A DNA stretch of 64,000 bases from Agreia sp. Leaf210 (GTDB lineage: Bacteria; Actinomycetota; Actinomycetes; Actinomycetales; Microbacteriaceae): assembly GCF_001421485.1 (NCBI RefSeq), contig NZ_LMKK01000001.1:749717-813716 (forward strand), read 5' to 3'. Below, piece by piece: positions 19,350 through 27,062 of the stretch. How positions within the stretch are numbered: position 1 is the first letter of the stretch; each line of letters starts with the position of its first letter. Made by a program: the position numbers and the translations under genes. A model generated the notes under the pieces. The model was given only the letters and a program-made list of their open reading frames with translations. It was not told where the DNA came from and made no database searches.

Positions 19350-19363
19350 TTACGTCATGTGTC
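19350..19363 (+). promoter_or_regulatory. Putative regulatory motif A, TTACGTCATGTGTC
   Basis: Lies midway between two divergent start codons (41 nt from the MalY-like gene, 43 nt from the LLM gene). A near copy, TGACGTCGTGTGTC, lies 44 nt before the DUF1684 gene at 20974. Both downstream genes have a TAnCGT -10 box 6 nt before ATG, so the motif would be centred near -50, a usual activator position. Confidence 0.45.
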
Positions 19364-19406
19364 ATCGCCGCTCGGCTTCGTCGGAGCGCGCGCCTATCGT
19401 CGTCGC

Positions 19407-20852
19407 ATGACCACCCCCACGCCCGTGCGCACCCTAGAACGCGATGGACACCTGGTTCTCGGGGCGATGGTGCGCACACTCGGTGCGTTCCCGTCGGGCT
19501 GGCGCTATCCGGGCGCCCACAAGAATCCGGCGAACGATCCGGCCGCGCTCAAGCGGCTGGCACGCACCGCAGAGAAGGCGGGGCTCGACTTCCTCTTTCT
19601 CGGCGACTGGCTCTCGTCGAGCTCAGACCTCGAATACACAGAGCCGTCACTGCTCGCCCGCATCGATCCGTTCAGCTCGGCGGCCTATCTCGCCGCCGTC
19701 ACCAACCACATCGGCCTGATCGCCACGGCCAACACCGCGCATTCCGAGCCGTACGCGATCGCCCGGGCCGCGGCATCCATCGACCGGCTCTCGGGCGGTC
19801 GCTTCGGCCTCAACCTCACCGTCGGCACCGACCCGAGGGCGAGCGCCAATTTCGGCAGAACGGATGCCGGGGGCTCCGACGACAACCGTTTCGAGACCGG
19901 GGTCGAGTTCGTGCGGGTGCTGCGCGGCCTCTGGGACAGCTGGGACGACGACGCGGTGCTCGCCGACGCCAGGCGCGGAACTCTGGTGGATCACTCGCGG
20001 GTCGACCCGATCGATCATCAGGGTCGGCGCTTCAGCGTCGCGGGCCCGCTCAACGCGCTGCGCCCGGTACAGGGCCAGATTCCGGTGGTGCACGCGGGTG
20101 TCTCGACGCGCGCCCGCGAGTTCGCCGCCCAGCACGCGGACATCCACGTGGTCGCTCCGTCGAGCCTCGGCGACGCCGTCGAGTTCCACCGACAGGCCCA
20201 GCAGCGCGCGGTCGCGGCCGGCCGCGCGCCCGGCGACGTCACGATCATCACGCCCATCCTGCCCATCGTCGGCGAGACCCGAGAGGCGGCGTTCGCGCTC
20301 TACGACCAGCTCGTCGAGCTCGTGCCGCTCGACGACGGCGAAGCGCGCCGGGCTCCATCGCCTCCCCTCCCTCCGAACCGGTCCGCGGCGGCGCTCCTGC
20401 GCTCTGTAGGCCTTCCGCTTCTCGAGCGCTCCGTCGATGAGGCCGTCTCGATCGCGACGGCCGAGAGGTTCAACGCGGTCGGTCAGCGCCTGCTCGAGGT
20501 CGCGGAGTCGCGCGCTGGTCGCACGGTCGGGGGCGCGCGGCCCGTGACCTTCCGACACCTCATCGTGGCTCAGGCCGTGCCGGCGCCCATCGTCGTGGGA
20601 TCGCCCACGGACATCGCGGACCACCTCGAGCGCTGGTTCCGCGCGGGCGCCACCGACGGGTTCGCGGTGCAGAGCGCATTTCTGCACGAGCAGTTCGACG
20701 CCTTCGCCCACCTCGTCGTGCCCGAGCTGATCCGCCGCGGCCTCGTGAACGAGGGTTACGACGCGAAGACCCTGAGAGGCCACCTGCATCTCACGAAGCC
20801 CGCTCGCGAAGCACCGGTGACACCCGAGATCGCGCCGAACTGGGTGATCTGA
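19407..20852 (+). CDS. LLM-class flavin-dependent monooxygenase
   Basis: A 481-aa bacterial-luciferase-like (LLM) protein, presumably FMNH2-dependent. GAMVRTLGAFPSGWRYPG starts the TIM barrel; FLFLGDWLSSSSDLEY, IGLIATANTAHSEPYAIARAAASIDRLSGGRFGLNLTVG (split over the barrel) and IPVVHAGVSTRAREFAAQHADIHVV are family landmarks of the NtaA/SnaA/DszA-type monooxygenases. ATG 19407 is chosen because TATCGT stands 6 nt upstream. It is alone on its transcript, divergent from the MalY-like/metY pair and followed by another LLM operon, so it may oxidise an organosulfur or N-substituted substrate. The substrate cannot be deduced. Confidence 0.87.
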   Translation: MTTPTPVRTLERDGHLVLGAMVRTLGAFPSGWRYPGAHKNPANDPAALKRLARTAEKAGLDFLFLGDWLSSSSDLEYTEPSLLARIDPFSSAAYLAAVTNHIGLIATANTAHSEPYAIARAAASIDRLSGGRFGLNLTVGTDPRASANFGRTDAGGSDDNRFETGVEFVRVLRGLWDSWDDDAVLADARRGTLVDHSRVDPIDHQGRRFSVAGPLNALRPVQGQIPVVHAGVSTRAREFAAQHADIHVVAPSSLGDAVEFHRQAQQRAVAAGRAPGDVTIITPILPIVGETREAAFALYDQLVELVPLDDGEARRAPSPPLPPNRSAAALLRSVGLPLLERSVDEAVSIATAERFNAVGQRLLEVAESRAGRTVGGARPVTFRHLIVAQAVPAPIVVGSPTDIADHLERWFRAGATDGFAVQSAFLHEQFDAFAHLVVPELIRRGLVNEGYDAKTLRGHLHLTKPAREAPVTPEIAPNWVI

Positions 20853-20915
20853 CGCATTGTCGCCCGGCAGCGCCTTTCAGGCGGCGTCAAGCTGCGTTAC
20901 CTCGCGTTGCGTGCG

Positions 20916-20929
20916 TGACGTCGTGTGTC
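20916..20929 (+). promoter_or_regulatory. Putative regulatory motif B, TGACGTCGTGTGTC
   Basis: Differs from motif A at 19350 at two positions and stands 44 nt before ATG 20974 (motif A stands 43 nt before ATG 19407). TAGCGT at 20962-20967 serves as the probable -10 box. Confidence 0.45.
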
Positions 20930-20973
20930 GAGAGATGCCCGCAATGATCGGTCCCGGTTCGTAGCGTGTGGGC

Positions 20974-21828
20974 ATGAGCACAGTGCAGTCAGAATCTGAA
21001 GCAGCCGTCGATGACACCGCCTTCGCCGCCGAATGGCAGGCGTGGCACGACGCCCACGAGACGAACCGGGCAGACCCGCACGGATTCCTCGCGGTCACGA
21101 GCCTCAACTGGCTCGACGAGAACCCGACGAGATACCGGGACGCCCCGGGCGAGTGGTCGACGTCGGACGCCGGACCCGTGGTCACCCTGGCCGAGGGCGA
21201 AGAGCTCGTGATCGACGGAGAGAAGGCCACCGGCCGGCACGCCTTCGGCGTCATCCCCGAGCGCGGCGGAGTCACCGTGAGCGCCGGAGACGCACAGTTC
21301 GAAGTCGCCAGACGCGGAGGAGCCGACATTCTGCGCCCGCGGCACCCGTCGCATCCGACGCTCGTCGACTACACGGGCACCCCGGTCTACCCGCCGAGCG
21401 CGCGCTGGAGGGTCGAGGGCGTCTTCGTGCCCTTCGACGAGCCGAAGCCGGTGACCGTCGGCTCCGTGGCAGAGGGCCTCGAGCACGTCTACGACTCCCC
21501 CGGAGTCGTCGAGTTCGAGCTGCGAGGCGAGACCTTCTCGCTCACCGCGTTCAACGGGCAGGCGCCCGGCTCCCTGTTCGTGCTGTTCACCGACGCCACG
21601 AGCGGGGTCACGACGTATGCCGCCAACCGCTCGCTGCAGATCGCCGCGCCGGATGCCTCCGGTCGGGTGACGATCGACTTCAACCGGGCGACGAATCTTC
21701 CGTGCGCCTACACCGAGTTCGCCACCTGCCCGCTGCCTCCCGCCGAGAACCGGCTGCCCATCGGAGTGGAGGCCGGCGAGAAGACTCCCCTGCATCCGAG
21801 CTCGGAATCCGAAGGAGCACCGCGATGA
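20974..21828 (+). CDS. DUF1684 domain protein
   Basis: A 284-aa cytoplasmic protein of the DUF1684 family. Diagnostic parts are WQAWHDAHETNRADPHGFLAVT near residue 20, the tail NLPCAYTEFATCPLPPAENRLP and IDFNRATNLP. The biochemical function of the family is not established to my knowledge. ATG 20974 is preferred over GTG 20968 because TAGCGT lies 6 nt upstream of it (leaderless layout). It is the first gene of a four-gene operon with two LLM monooxygenases and a SolA-like FAD oxidase, and its stop overlaps the next ATG (ATGA). Confidence 0.85.
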   Translation: MSTVQSESEAAVDDTAFAAEWQAWHDAHETNRADPHGFLAVTSLNWLDENPTRYRDAPGEWSTSDAGPVVTLAEGEELVIDGEKATGRHAFGVIPERGGVTVSAGDAQFEVARRGGADILRPRHPSHPTLVDYTGTPVYPPSARWRVEGVFVPFDEPKPVTVGSVAEGLEHVYDSPGVVEFELRGETFSLTAFNGQAPGSLFVLFTDATSGVTTYAANRSLQIAAPDASGRVTIDFNRATNLPCAYTEFATCPLPPAENRLPIGVEAGEKTPLHPSSESEGAPR

Positions 21829-23075
21829 GCCGCACACCCTTCCACCTCGGCATCGCCCTCGACGGGGCGGGCTGGCATCCCGCCGCCTGGCGCCTCGACG
21901 CCGCGCGCCCCGCGGCCCTGTTCGACGCAGACTACTGGCTCTCGCTCGTGGTCGAGGCTCAGGCCGGTGGCATCGACCTCGTGACCATCGAGGACTCCTT
22001 CGGCCTGCAGACGACGGGCTATGGCGCGTTCGAGCTGCGCGGCGACGAGGTGCGCGGCCGGCTCGACGCGCTGCTGCTCGCCAACACCATCGCGGCGCAG
22101 GTGCCCGGCATCGGCGTCGTGCCGACCGTGACCACCACGCACACCGAACCGTTCCACACCGCCACGGGCATCCAGACCCTCGACCATGTCTCAGAGGGCT
22201 GGGCCGGATGGCGGGTGCAGGTGTCGGGCCGCTCCCACGAGGCCGCCCACGTCGGTCGGCGCGTAGTTTCCGCGCTCGACCCGGTTCGCGCCGCCGCCGG
22301 CACGGACGAGAAGCAGACCGCGCTCATCCGAGAGCTGTTCCGCGAGGCGGCCGACGCGATCGAGGTCGCCCGTCGGCTCTGGGACAGCTGGGAGGACGAC
22401 GCGGTGATCCGCGATGTCGCGACGGGCCGCTTCATCGACCGCGAGCGCCTGCACTACGTCGACTTCGAGGGCGAGAGCTTCAGTGTGAAGGGGCCATCGA
22501 TCGTGCCTCGCTCGCCACAGGGTCAGCCGCTCGTGTACGTGTTGGCCCACCAAAAGGTGCCCTACGAACTCGCCGTCGCACAGGCCGACATCGTGGGCGT
22601 CACTCCGCACTCCGACGAGCACCTCGAGCAGATTCTGGGCGAACTGGGCGACGCAGAGCTGGCGGTCGATCGTCGCGTCGACGAGCCGCTGCGCGTCTGG
22701 GGCGAGGCCGTGGTGCTCATCGAGGAGACGCGCGAGGCGGCCGCGGCAGCCCTCGCGACGCTCGACGAGCTGCACGGCTCGCCCTACGCATCCGACGCCG
22801 TGATTCTCGCCGACACGGCCGAGAACGTCGCGGCGCAGCTGCTGCGCTGGCAGCAGGTCGGCCTCTCTGGAGTGCGGCTGCGGCCCGCGCGCCTGCCGCT
22901 CGATCTCGAGCGCATCACCCGGAGTGTCGTGCCCGTGCTGCACGAGACGGGGGTGCTCCGGCGACCGCAGTCTCCGACCACTCTGCGCGAGCGCCTGGGG
23001 TTCGCTCCTGCGGAGAACCGCTACGCGACCGCCCGCCCCGAGACCGCCGACCTGATCGAGAGCGCCAGCCGATGA
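21825..23075 (+). CDS. LLM-class flavin-dependent oxidoreductase
   Basis: A 416-aa luciferase-like protein. HLGIALDGAGWHPAAWR opens the barrel; DYWLSLVVEAQAGGIDLVTIEDSF, GIGVVPTVTTTHTEPFHTATGIQTLDHVSEGWAGWRVQ (split over the active-site region) and RLWDSWEDDAVIRD are shared with NtaA/DszA-like enzymes. It is coupled by ATGA to the DUF1684 gene before it and to the next LLM gene after it. It is shorter and more divergent than its neighbour at 23072, so the two are unlikely to be redundant copies. The reaction is likely an FMN-dependent oxygenation; the substrate is unknown. Confidence 0.85.
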   Translation: MSRTPFHLGIALDGAGWHPAAWRLDAARPAALFDADYWLSLVVEAQAGGIDLVTIEDSFGLQTTGYGAFELRGDEVRGRLDALLLANTIAAQVPGIGVVPTVTTTHTEPFHTATGIQTLDHVSEGWAGWRVQVSGRSHEAAHVGRRVVSALDPVRAAAGTDEKQTALIRELFREAADAIEVARRLWDSWEDDAVIRDVATGRFIDRERLHYVDFEGESFSVKGPSIVPRSPQGQPLVYVLAHQKVPYELAVAQADIVGVTPHSDEHLEQILGELGDAELAVDRRVDEPLRVWGEAVVLIEETREAAAAALATLDELHGSPYASDAVILADTAENVAAQLLRWQQVGLSGVRLRPARLPLDLERITRSVVPVLHETGVLRRPQSPTTLRERLGFAPAENRYATARPETADLIESASR

Positions 23076-24472
23076 CCACCTCCTCGTCGAAGCCCACGAA
23101 GCAGATCCACCTCGCCGCCCACTTTCCCGGCGTGAACAACACCACGGTCTGGAGCGACGAGCGTTCGCGGAGCCAGATCGCCTTCTCGTCGTTCCGCCAC
23201 TTCGCGCAGAACGCCGAGCGCGGCAAGTTCGACTTCCTGTTCCTCGCCGAGGGGCTGCGGCTGCGCGAGACGCGCGGACTCATCCACGACCTCGACGTGG
23301 TCGGTCGCCCGAACACGCTCGCGATCCTCGCCGCGCTCGCCGGCGTGACGTCGAACATCGGGCTGGTCGGAACCCTGAGCTCGACGTTCAACGAGCCCTA
23401 CGAACTCGCGCGGCAGCTCTCCACTCTCGACCACCTCAGCGGAGGGCGCGCGGGCTGGAACATCGTGACCACCTCGGATGCGTTCCACGGTGCGAACTTT
23501 CGCCGCGGAAAATTTCTCGACCTCGCCGATCGCTACACGAGGGCGCAGGAGTTCTTCGACGTCTCGTCGCAGCTATGGGACAGCTGGGCCGACGACGCGA
23601 TCGTGGCAGACAAGGCATCCGGCGAGTTCGTGCGCACCTCTGGCCTCGGGCTCGTCGACCATCACGGCCCGCAGTTCGATGTGACCGGCTACGCGACGCT
23701 ACCGCCCAGCCCGCAGCGGCATCCGGTGATCGTGCAGGCCGGCGATTCGCCTGACGGCCGCGATTTCGCGACGAGCTCTGCCGACGTGATCTTCTCGAGG
23801 CACGCCGATTTCGAGGCCGGGCGCGCGTTCTACGACGATGTGAAGGGGCGACTGGATGCCGTGGGGCGCCTCCGCGATTCGCTCAAGATCCTGCCCGCAG
23901 CCACTTTCATACTCGGAGATACGCACGCCGAGGCGCTGGAGCGGTCGCGTGAGATCTCGAGGCTGCAGGTGAGCCCGCAGACCGCCATCTCGTTTCTCGA
24001 GCAGGTGTGGAACACCGACCTCTCGGGCTACGACGTCGAGGGCCCGCTGCCCTCGATCGATCCCGTCGTCACGGCGGAGGGCGGCGCGAAGGGCCGGGCC
24101 CACGTGCACACCGACCCGGTCGCGACGGTGAACGCCTGGCGCGAACAGGCAGAGGCATCGGGCTGGTCGATACGCGACCTCGTGATCTCGTTCGCCGCGA
24201 AGCACACCTTCGTGGGCACACCGACCGTCGTCGCGGAGACGATCAACCGGCACGTGCAGGAGGATGCCTCGGACGGCTTCGTCATCGTGGGCAACACCAA
24301 CCCGACCGGACTCGACGAGTTCGTCGACCGGGTGATTCCCGAGCTGCAGGAGCGCGGCGTGTACCGCACCGACTACGACGAGGGCGCGACGCTGCACGAG
24401 ACACTCGGACTGCCGGCCGTGCCTGCGCGATCGGCCTCGACGTCGGCTGGCGCAGGGTTGGTCTCGGCCTAG
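23072..24472 (+). CDS. LLM monooxygenase, nitrilotriacetate/thioether monooxygenase type (NtaA/YxeK-like)
   Basis: A 466-aa LLM protein with the full NtaA/SnaA/DszA pattern: QIHLAAHFPGVNNTTVWSD at the start, FDFLFLAEGLRLRE, TLSSTFNEPYELARQLSTLDHLSGGRAGWNIVT (long conserved block), FRRGKFLDLADRYTRAQEFFD, HHGPQFDVTG and PVIVQAGDSPDGRDFA. Relatives oxidise N- or S-substituted acids using FMNH2 from a separate reductase, which is not in this window. The start overlaps the previous stop (ATGA) and the stop TAG shares its G with the GTG of the FAD oxidase, so the operon is tightly coupled. A role in C-S or C-N bond cleavage is inferred. Confidence 0.88.
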   Translation: MTTSSSKPTKQIHLAAHFPGVNNTTVWSDERSRSQIAFSSFRHFAQNAERGKFDFLFLAEGLRLRETRGLIHDLDVVGRPNTLAILAALAGVTSNIGLVGTLSSTFNEPYELARQLSTLDHLSGGRAGWNIVTTSDAFHGANFRRGKFLDLADRYTRAQEFFDVSSQLWDSWADDAIVADKASGEFVRTSGLGLVDHHGPQFDVTGYATLPPSPQRHPVIVQAGDSPDGRDFATSSADVIFSRHADFEAGRAFYDDVKGRLDAVGRLRDSLKILPAATFILGDTHAEALERSREISRLQVSPQTAISFLEQVWNTDLSGYDVEGPLPSIDPVVTAEGGAKGRAHVHTDPVATVNAWREQAEASGWSIRDLVISFAAKHTFVGTPTVVAETINRHVQEDASDGFVIVGNTNPTGLDEFVDRVIPELQERGVYRTDYDEGATLHETLGLPAVPARSASTSAGAGLVSA

Positions 24473-25626
24473 TGGTCACGCGAGCAGACGTCGTCGTGGT
24501 CGGCGGTGGAGCCATGGGTTCCGCCGCCGCCTGGCAGCTCGCCCGCCGGGGCCGCGAGGTGACGCTGCTCGAGCGCTTCGGCCCCGGGCACACCCAGGGC
24601 GCGTCGCACGGGGCGTCGCGCAACTTCAACCTCAGCTACGGCGACGACACCTACCTGTCGCTGCTGCGCGAGGCGCTGCCACTGTGGCGCGAGCTCGAGG
24701 CCGAGTCGGGCACGGCCGTTCTCGATCAGGTCGGGCTCGCCAGCCACGGTGCGAATCCGGCCTTCGACGCGGTGGCATCGGCCTTGCCGGCCTACGGATT
24801 CGACGCGTCGTTCCTCACCCCGGAGGAGGCCGGCGAACGCTGGCCGGGCATCCGCTTCGATACCCGTGTGCTGTTCACCCCGCAGGCCGGCAGGCTCAAT
24901 GCGGATGCCGCGGTGTCGGCCCTGCAGCGGGCCGCGGCCGCGCGCGGCGCCGTGGTGCGGCATCATTCTCGGGTCGTCGCCATCCGGGTCGTGTCACCCG
25001 ATTCGGTGCTGGTCGAGGTGCAGCCGCTCGACGCGGTGAGCGGCGAGCCCGCGGGTTCTCGCGAGACGATCGACGCGAGGCGAGTGGTCGTGACGCTCGG
25101 AGCGTGGACGCAGAAGCTCCTCGGCTCGACGGTCGCCCTGCCGCGACTCGTCGTCACTCAGGAGCAGCCGGCCCACTTCGCGGTGCGCGACTCGTCGATC
25201 GCATGGCCGGGGTTCAACCACGCGCCCAGCCCTCTCGACCCGTCGTACGACTACTGGTACTCGCCCGTGTACGGCATGTTCACGCCTGGCCAGGGCGTGA
25301 AGGCCGGATGGCACGGCACGGGCGCGGTGGTCGATCCGGATGCGCGCACGTTCGTCGCGGAGCCGGCCCAGTTGGCGGCGCTTCAGCGCTACGCCCGGGA
25401 GTGGCTGCCGGGGGTCGACGCGGAATCGTTCGTGGAGATCAGCTGCACGTACACGACGAGCCCCGACTCGAACTTCGTCGTCGATTCGGCGGGGCCTCTG
25501 GTGATCGGCGCGGGGTTCTCGGGCCACGGGTTCAAGTTCACCCCGTCGATCGGCCGCATTCTGGCCGATCTCGTCGAGGACGTGGCGTCGGCGCCCGCCT
25601 TGTTCTCGCTGGCCGCGGCCCGCTGA
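24472..25626 (+). CDS. FAD-dependent amine oxidase, SolA/monomeric sarcosine oxidase-like
   Basis: A 384-aa flavoprotein of the DAO family. The Rossmann motif VVGGGAMGSAAAW is at residues 10-22, then LLERFGPGHTQGASHGASR. GFSGHGFKFTPSIG at the C-terminus matches MSOX/MTOX. The covalent-flavin cysteine position is conserved in EISCTYTTSPD (Cys325). Such enzymes oxidise N-methyl amino acids, releasing formaldehyde and H2O2, or related imino acids. GTG 24472 overlaps the previous stop by one base. As the last gene of the LLM operon it could process an N-methylated or cyclic intermediate; formaldehyde so made could be taken up by hxlA/hxlB elsewhere in the window, but that link is speculative. Confidence 0.85.
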   Translation: MVTRADVVVVGGGAMGSAAAWQLARRGREVTLLERFGPGHTQGASHGASRNFNLSYGDDTYLSLLREALPLWRELEAESGTAVLDQVGLASHGANPAFDAVASALPAYGFDASFLTPEEAGERWPGIRFDTRVLFTPQAGRLNADAAVSALQRAAAARGAVVRHHSRVVAIRVVSPDSVLVEVQPLDAVSGEPAGSRETIDARRVVVTLGAWTQKLLGSTVALPRLVVTQEQPAHFAVRDSSIAWPGFNHAPSPLDPSYDYWYSPVYGMFTPGQGVKAGWHGTGAVVDPDARTFVAEPAQLAALQRYAREWLPGVDAESFVEISCTYTTSPDSNFVVDSAGPLVIGAGFSGHGFKFTPSIGRILADLVEDVASAPALFSLAAAR

Positions 25627-25646
25627 CCTCTAGGACCACGACGCAT

Positions 25647-25715
25647 GCAAACGGGAGGAATTGCGCGCATCCAACGCACATACGGCGTCGATCTTCGAAA
25701 TCTCCTCCCGTTTGC
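25647..25715. terminator. Long-loop inverted repeat GCAAACGGGAGGA ... TCCTCCCGTTTGC
   Basis: Perfect 13-bp arms (25647-25659, 25703-25715) with a 43-nt loop, just after the SolA-like gene and before the convergent quinone oxidoreductase. Part of the series of intergenic palindromes in this window. The remainder of the 287-nt gap (25627-25913) has lower GC and only a doubtful minus-strand ORF (25630-25908) without a ribosome binding site. Confidence 0.5.
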
Positions 25716-25913
25716 CGACGAACGGACGGAGAACAGTGCATCCGAGCCGTATATGAGGTCTGTTGAACGGATCTCCGCCCATTCCCGAAGAGGCTTGGCC
25801 CGCCCCAGGCCGCGGGGCCTCGAGATGCCAGTTGCACCATTGAACGAGGACTTCCTGGGTCTCGGACGTGACGTCGGTCTCGCACACCAGACGTTCAACC
25901 GGATTCACGTCGG

Positions 25914-26858
25914 TCAGGGGATCAGGACGATCTTTCCGCGGGTGTGGCCCTCTTCGCTGAGGCGCTGGGCGTCAGCGGCGCGGGCCAGTGGAAAACGCTC
26001 CGAGACTTCCACGTCGAACCTGCCCTGAGCGGCAAGCTCGATCGCGGCGGGAACGCCCTCGGCCCGTAGCCGGACCTCCTCGTCGGTGAGTGGCACCGGG
26101 CTTCCGCCCATCCACGCCCGGATACCCAGCTCGGCGGCTCGGCCTCCGACCACGATGGTGCCGATGCGCGAGCGGTCGTCGACCAGCTCGAAGGATGCCT
26201 GGAGGGCCTCTTCTGTTCCGGCCCCGTCGAGCACCACGTCGATGCCCTCCGGCGAGGCCTCGCGCACGCGCTCGACGAGCCCTTCTCCGTAGCTCAACGG
26301 AACGGCGCCGAGTTCGACCAACCGCTCGTGGTTCGCGGGGCTCGCGGTCGCGAACACGCGGGCTCCCCACGCCACGGCGAACTGCACGGCCGCCTGTCCC
26401 ACGCCGCCCGTTCCACCGTGGATCAGGAGTCGGGTTCCCTTGGTGACGCCCAGCGACCGCAGCGCCTGATAGGCGGTCGAGACCGGAATGCCCACGGCCG
26501 CAGCCTGCGACCAGGTCCAGACGGACGGCTTGCGAGTGAGGTTCGAGGGCGCGACCACGAGGTGGCTGGCGTACGCGCCGGTGGCGCCCTGGATGATGAC
26601 CTCGTCGCCCGAGGCCCAGCCCTCGACGCCGGAACCGACCTCGAGAATGACGCCGGAGGCATCCGCACCGACGCCGCGCGGGCCATCGAGCGGGGCCGAC
26701 GCTCGGAACCCGGAGCGCAGTTTCGAGTCGATGGGATTCACCCCGATGGCCTGGATCTCGACGAGCACGTGGCCGTCGGTCACAGAGGGAAGAGGAACCT
26801 CGACGACCTCGAGAACGTCCGGTCCTCCGAGACGTGAATACTGAACAATTGTCGCCAT
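25914..26858 (-). CDS. NADP-dependent quinone oxidoreductase-like MDR protein
   Basis: A 314-aa zinc-free medium-chain dehydrogenase/reductase of the quinone-oxidoreductase group. MATIVQYSRLGGPDVLEVVEVPLP is the classic start. IGVNPIDSKLRSG, GVGADASGVILEVG and the nucleotide-binding LIHGGTGGVGQAAVQFA are clear. The zinc-ligand cysteines and catalytic Cys/His of alcohol dehydrogenases are missing. ATG 26858 is chosen because homologues start there; a GTG 39 nt upstream would add an unusual leader. It is monocistronic, divergent from a GNAT gene and convergent with the SolA-like gene. Likely role: NADPH-dependent reduction of quinones or enones. Confidence 0.9.
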   Translation of the reverse strand: MATIVQYSRLGGPDVLEVVEVPLPSVTDGHVLVEIQAIGVNPIDSKLRSGFRASAPLDGPRGVGADASGVILEVGSGVEGWASGDEVIIQGATGAYASHLVVAPSNLTRKPSVWTWSQAAAVGIPVSTAYQALRSLGVTKGTRLLIHGGTGGVGQAAVQFAVAWGARVFATASPANHERLVELGAVPLSYGEGLVERVREASPEGIDVVLDGAGTEEALQASFELVDDRSRIGTIVVGGRAAELGIRAWMGGSPVPLTDEEVRLRAEGVPAAIELAAQGRFDVEVSERFPLARAADAQRLSEEGHTRGKIVLIP

Positions 26859-26979
26859 TTTCGGCCCCGTTCTGTTCACCGAGTGCAGGTTTTTCACCGG
26901 CTCTGCGCGACGCTAGTTCGCCGACGCGCGGTTTGCAAGCCTGCGCCCCGCACATGCGGGGAGCTCTCACCTACCGGGC

Positions 26980-27036
26980 TCAGGAGGAACCGGCCCGTCG
27001 AGCGCGAACAGCGCCGACGCGGCCGGTTTCTCCTGA
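26980..27036. repeat. 16-nt inverted repeat in a divergent promoter region
   Basis: TCAGGAGGAACCGGCC (26980-26995) and GGCCGGTTTCTCCTGA (27021-27036) pair with one mismatch around a 25-nt loop, immediately upstream of the TACGCT -10 box of the GNAT gene. Because it is at 5' ends, it cannot be a gene terminator. A smaller dyad CCCCGCA-CA-TGCGGGG lies at 26946-26961. Confidence 0.6.
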
Positions 27037-27062
27037 ATACGGGCGCCGCGTACGCTCGATCT

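Noticed and set aside
25630-25908. Possible 92-aa minus-strand gene after the quinone oxidoreductase
   Set aside because: No ribosome binding site or -10 box, lower GC at third positions than neighbours, overlaps a hairpin, and no recognisable family.
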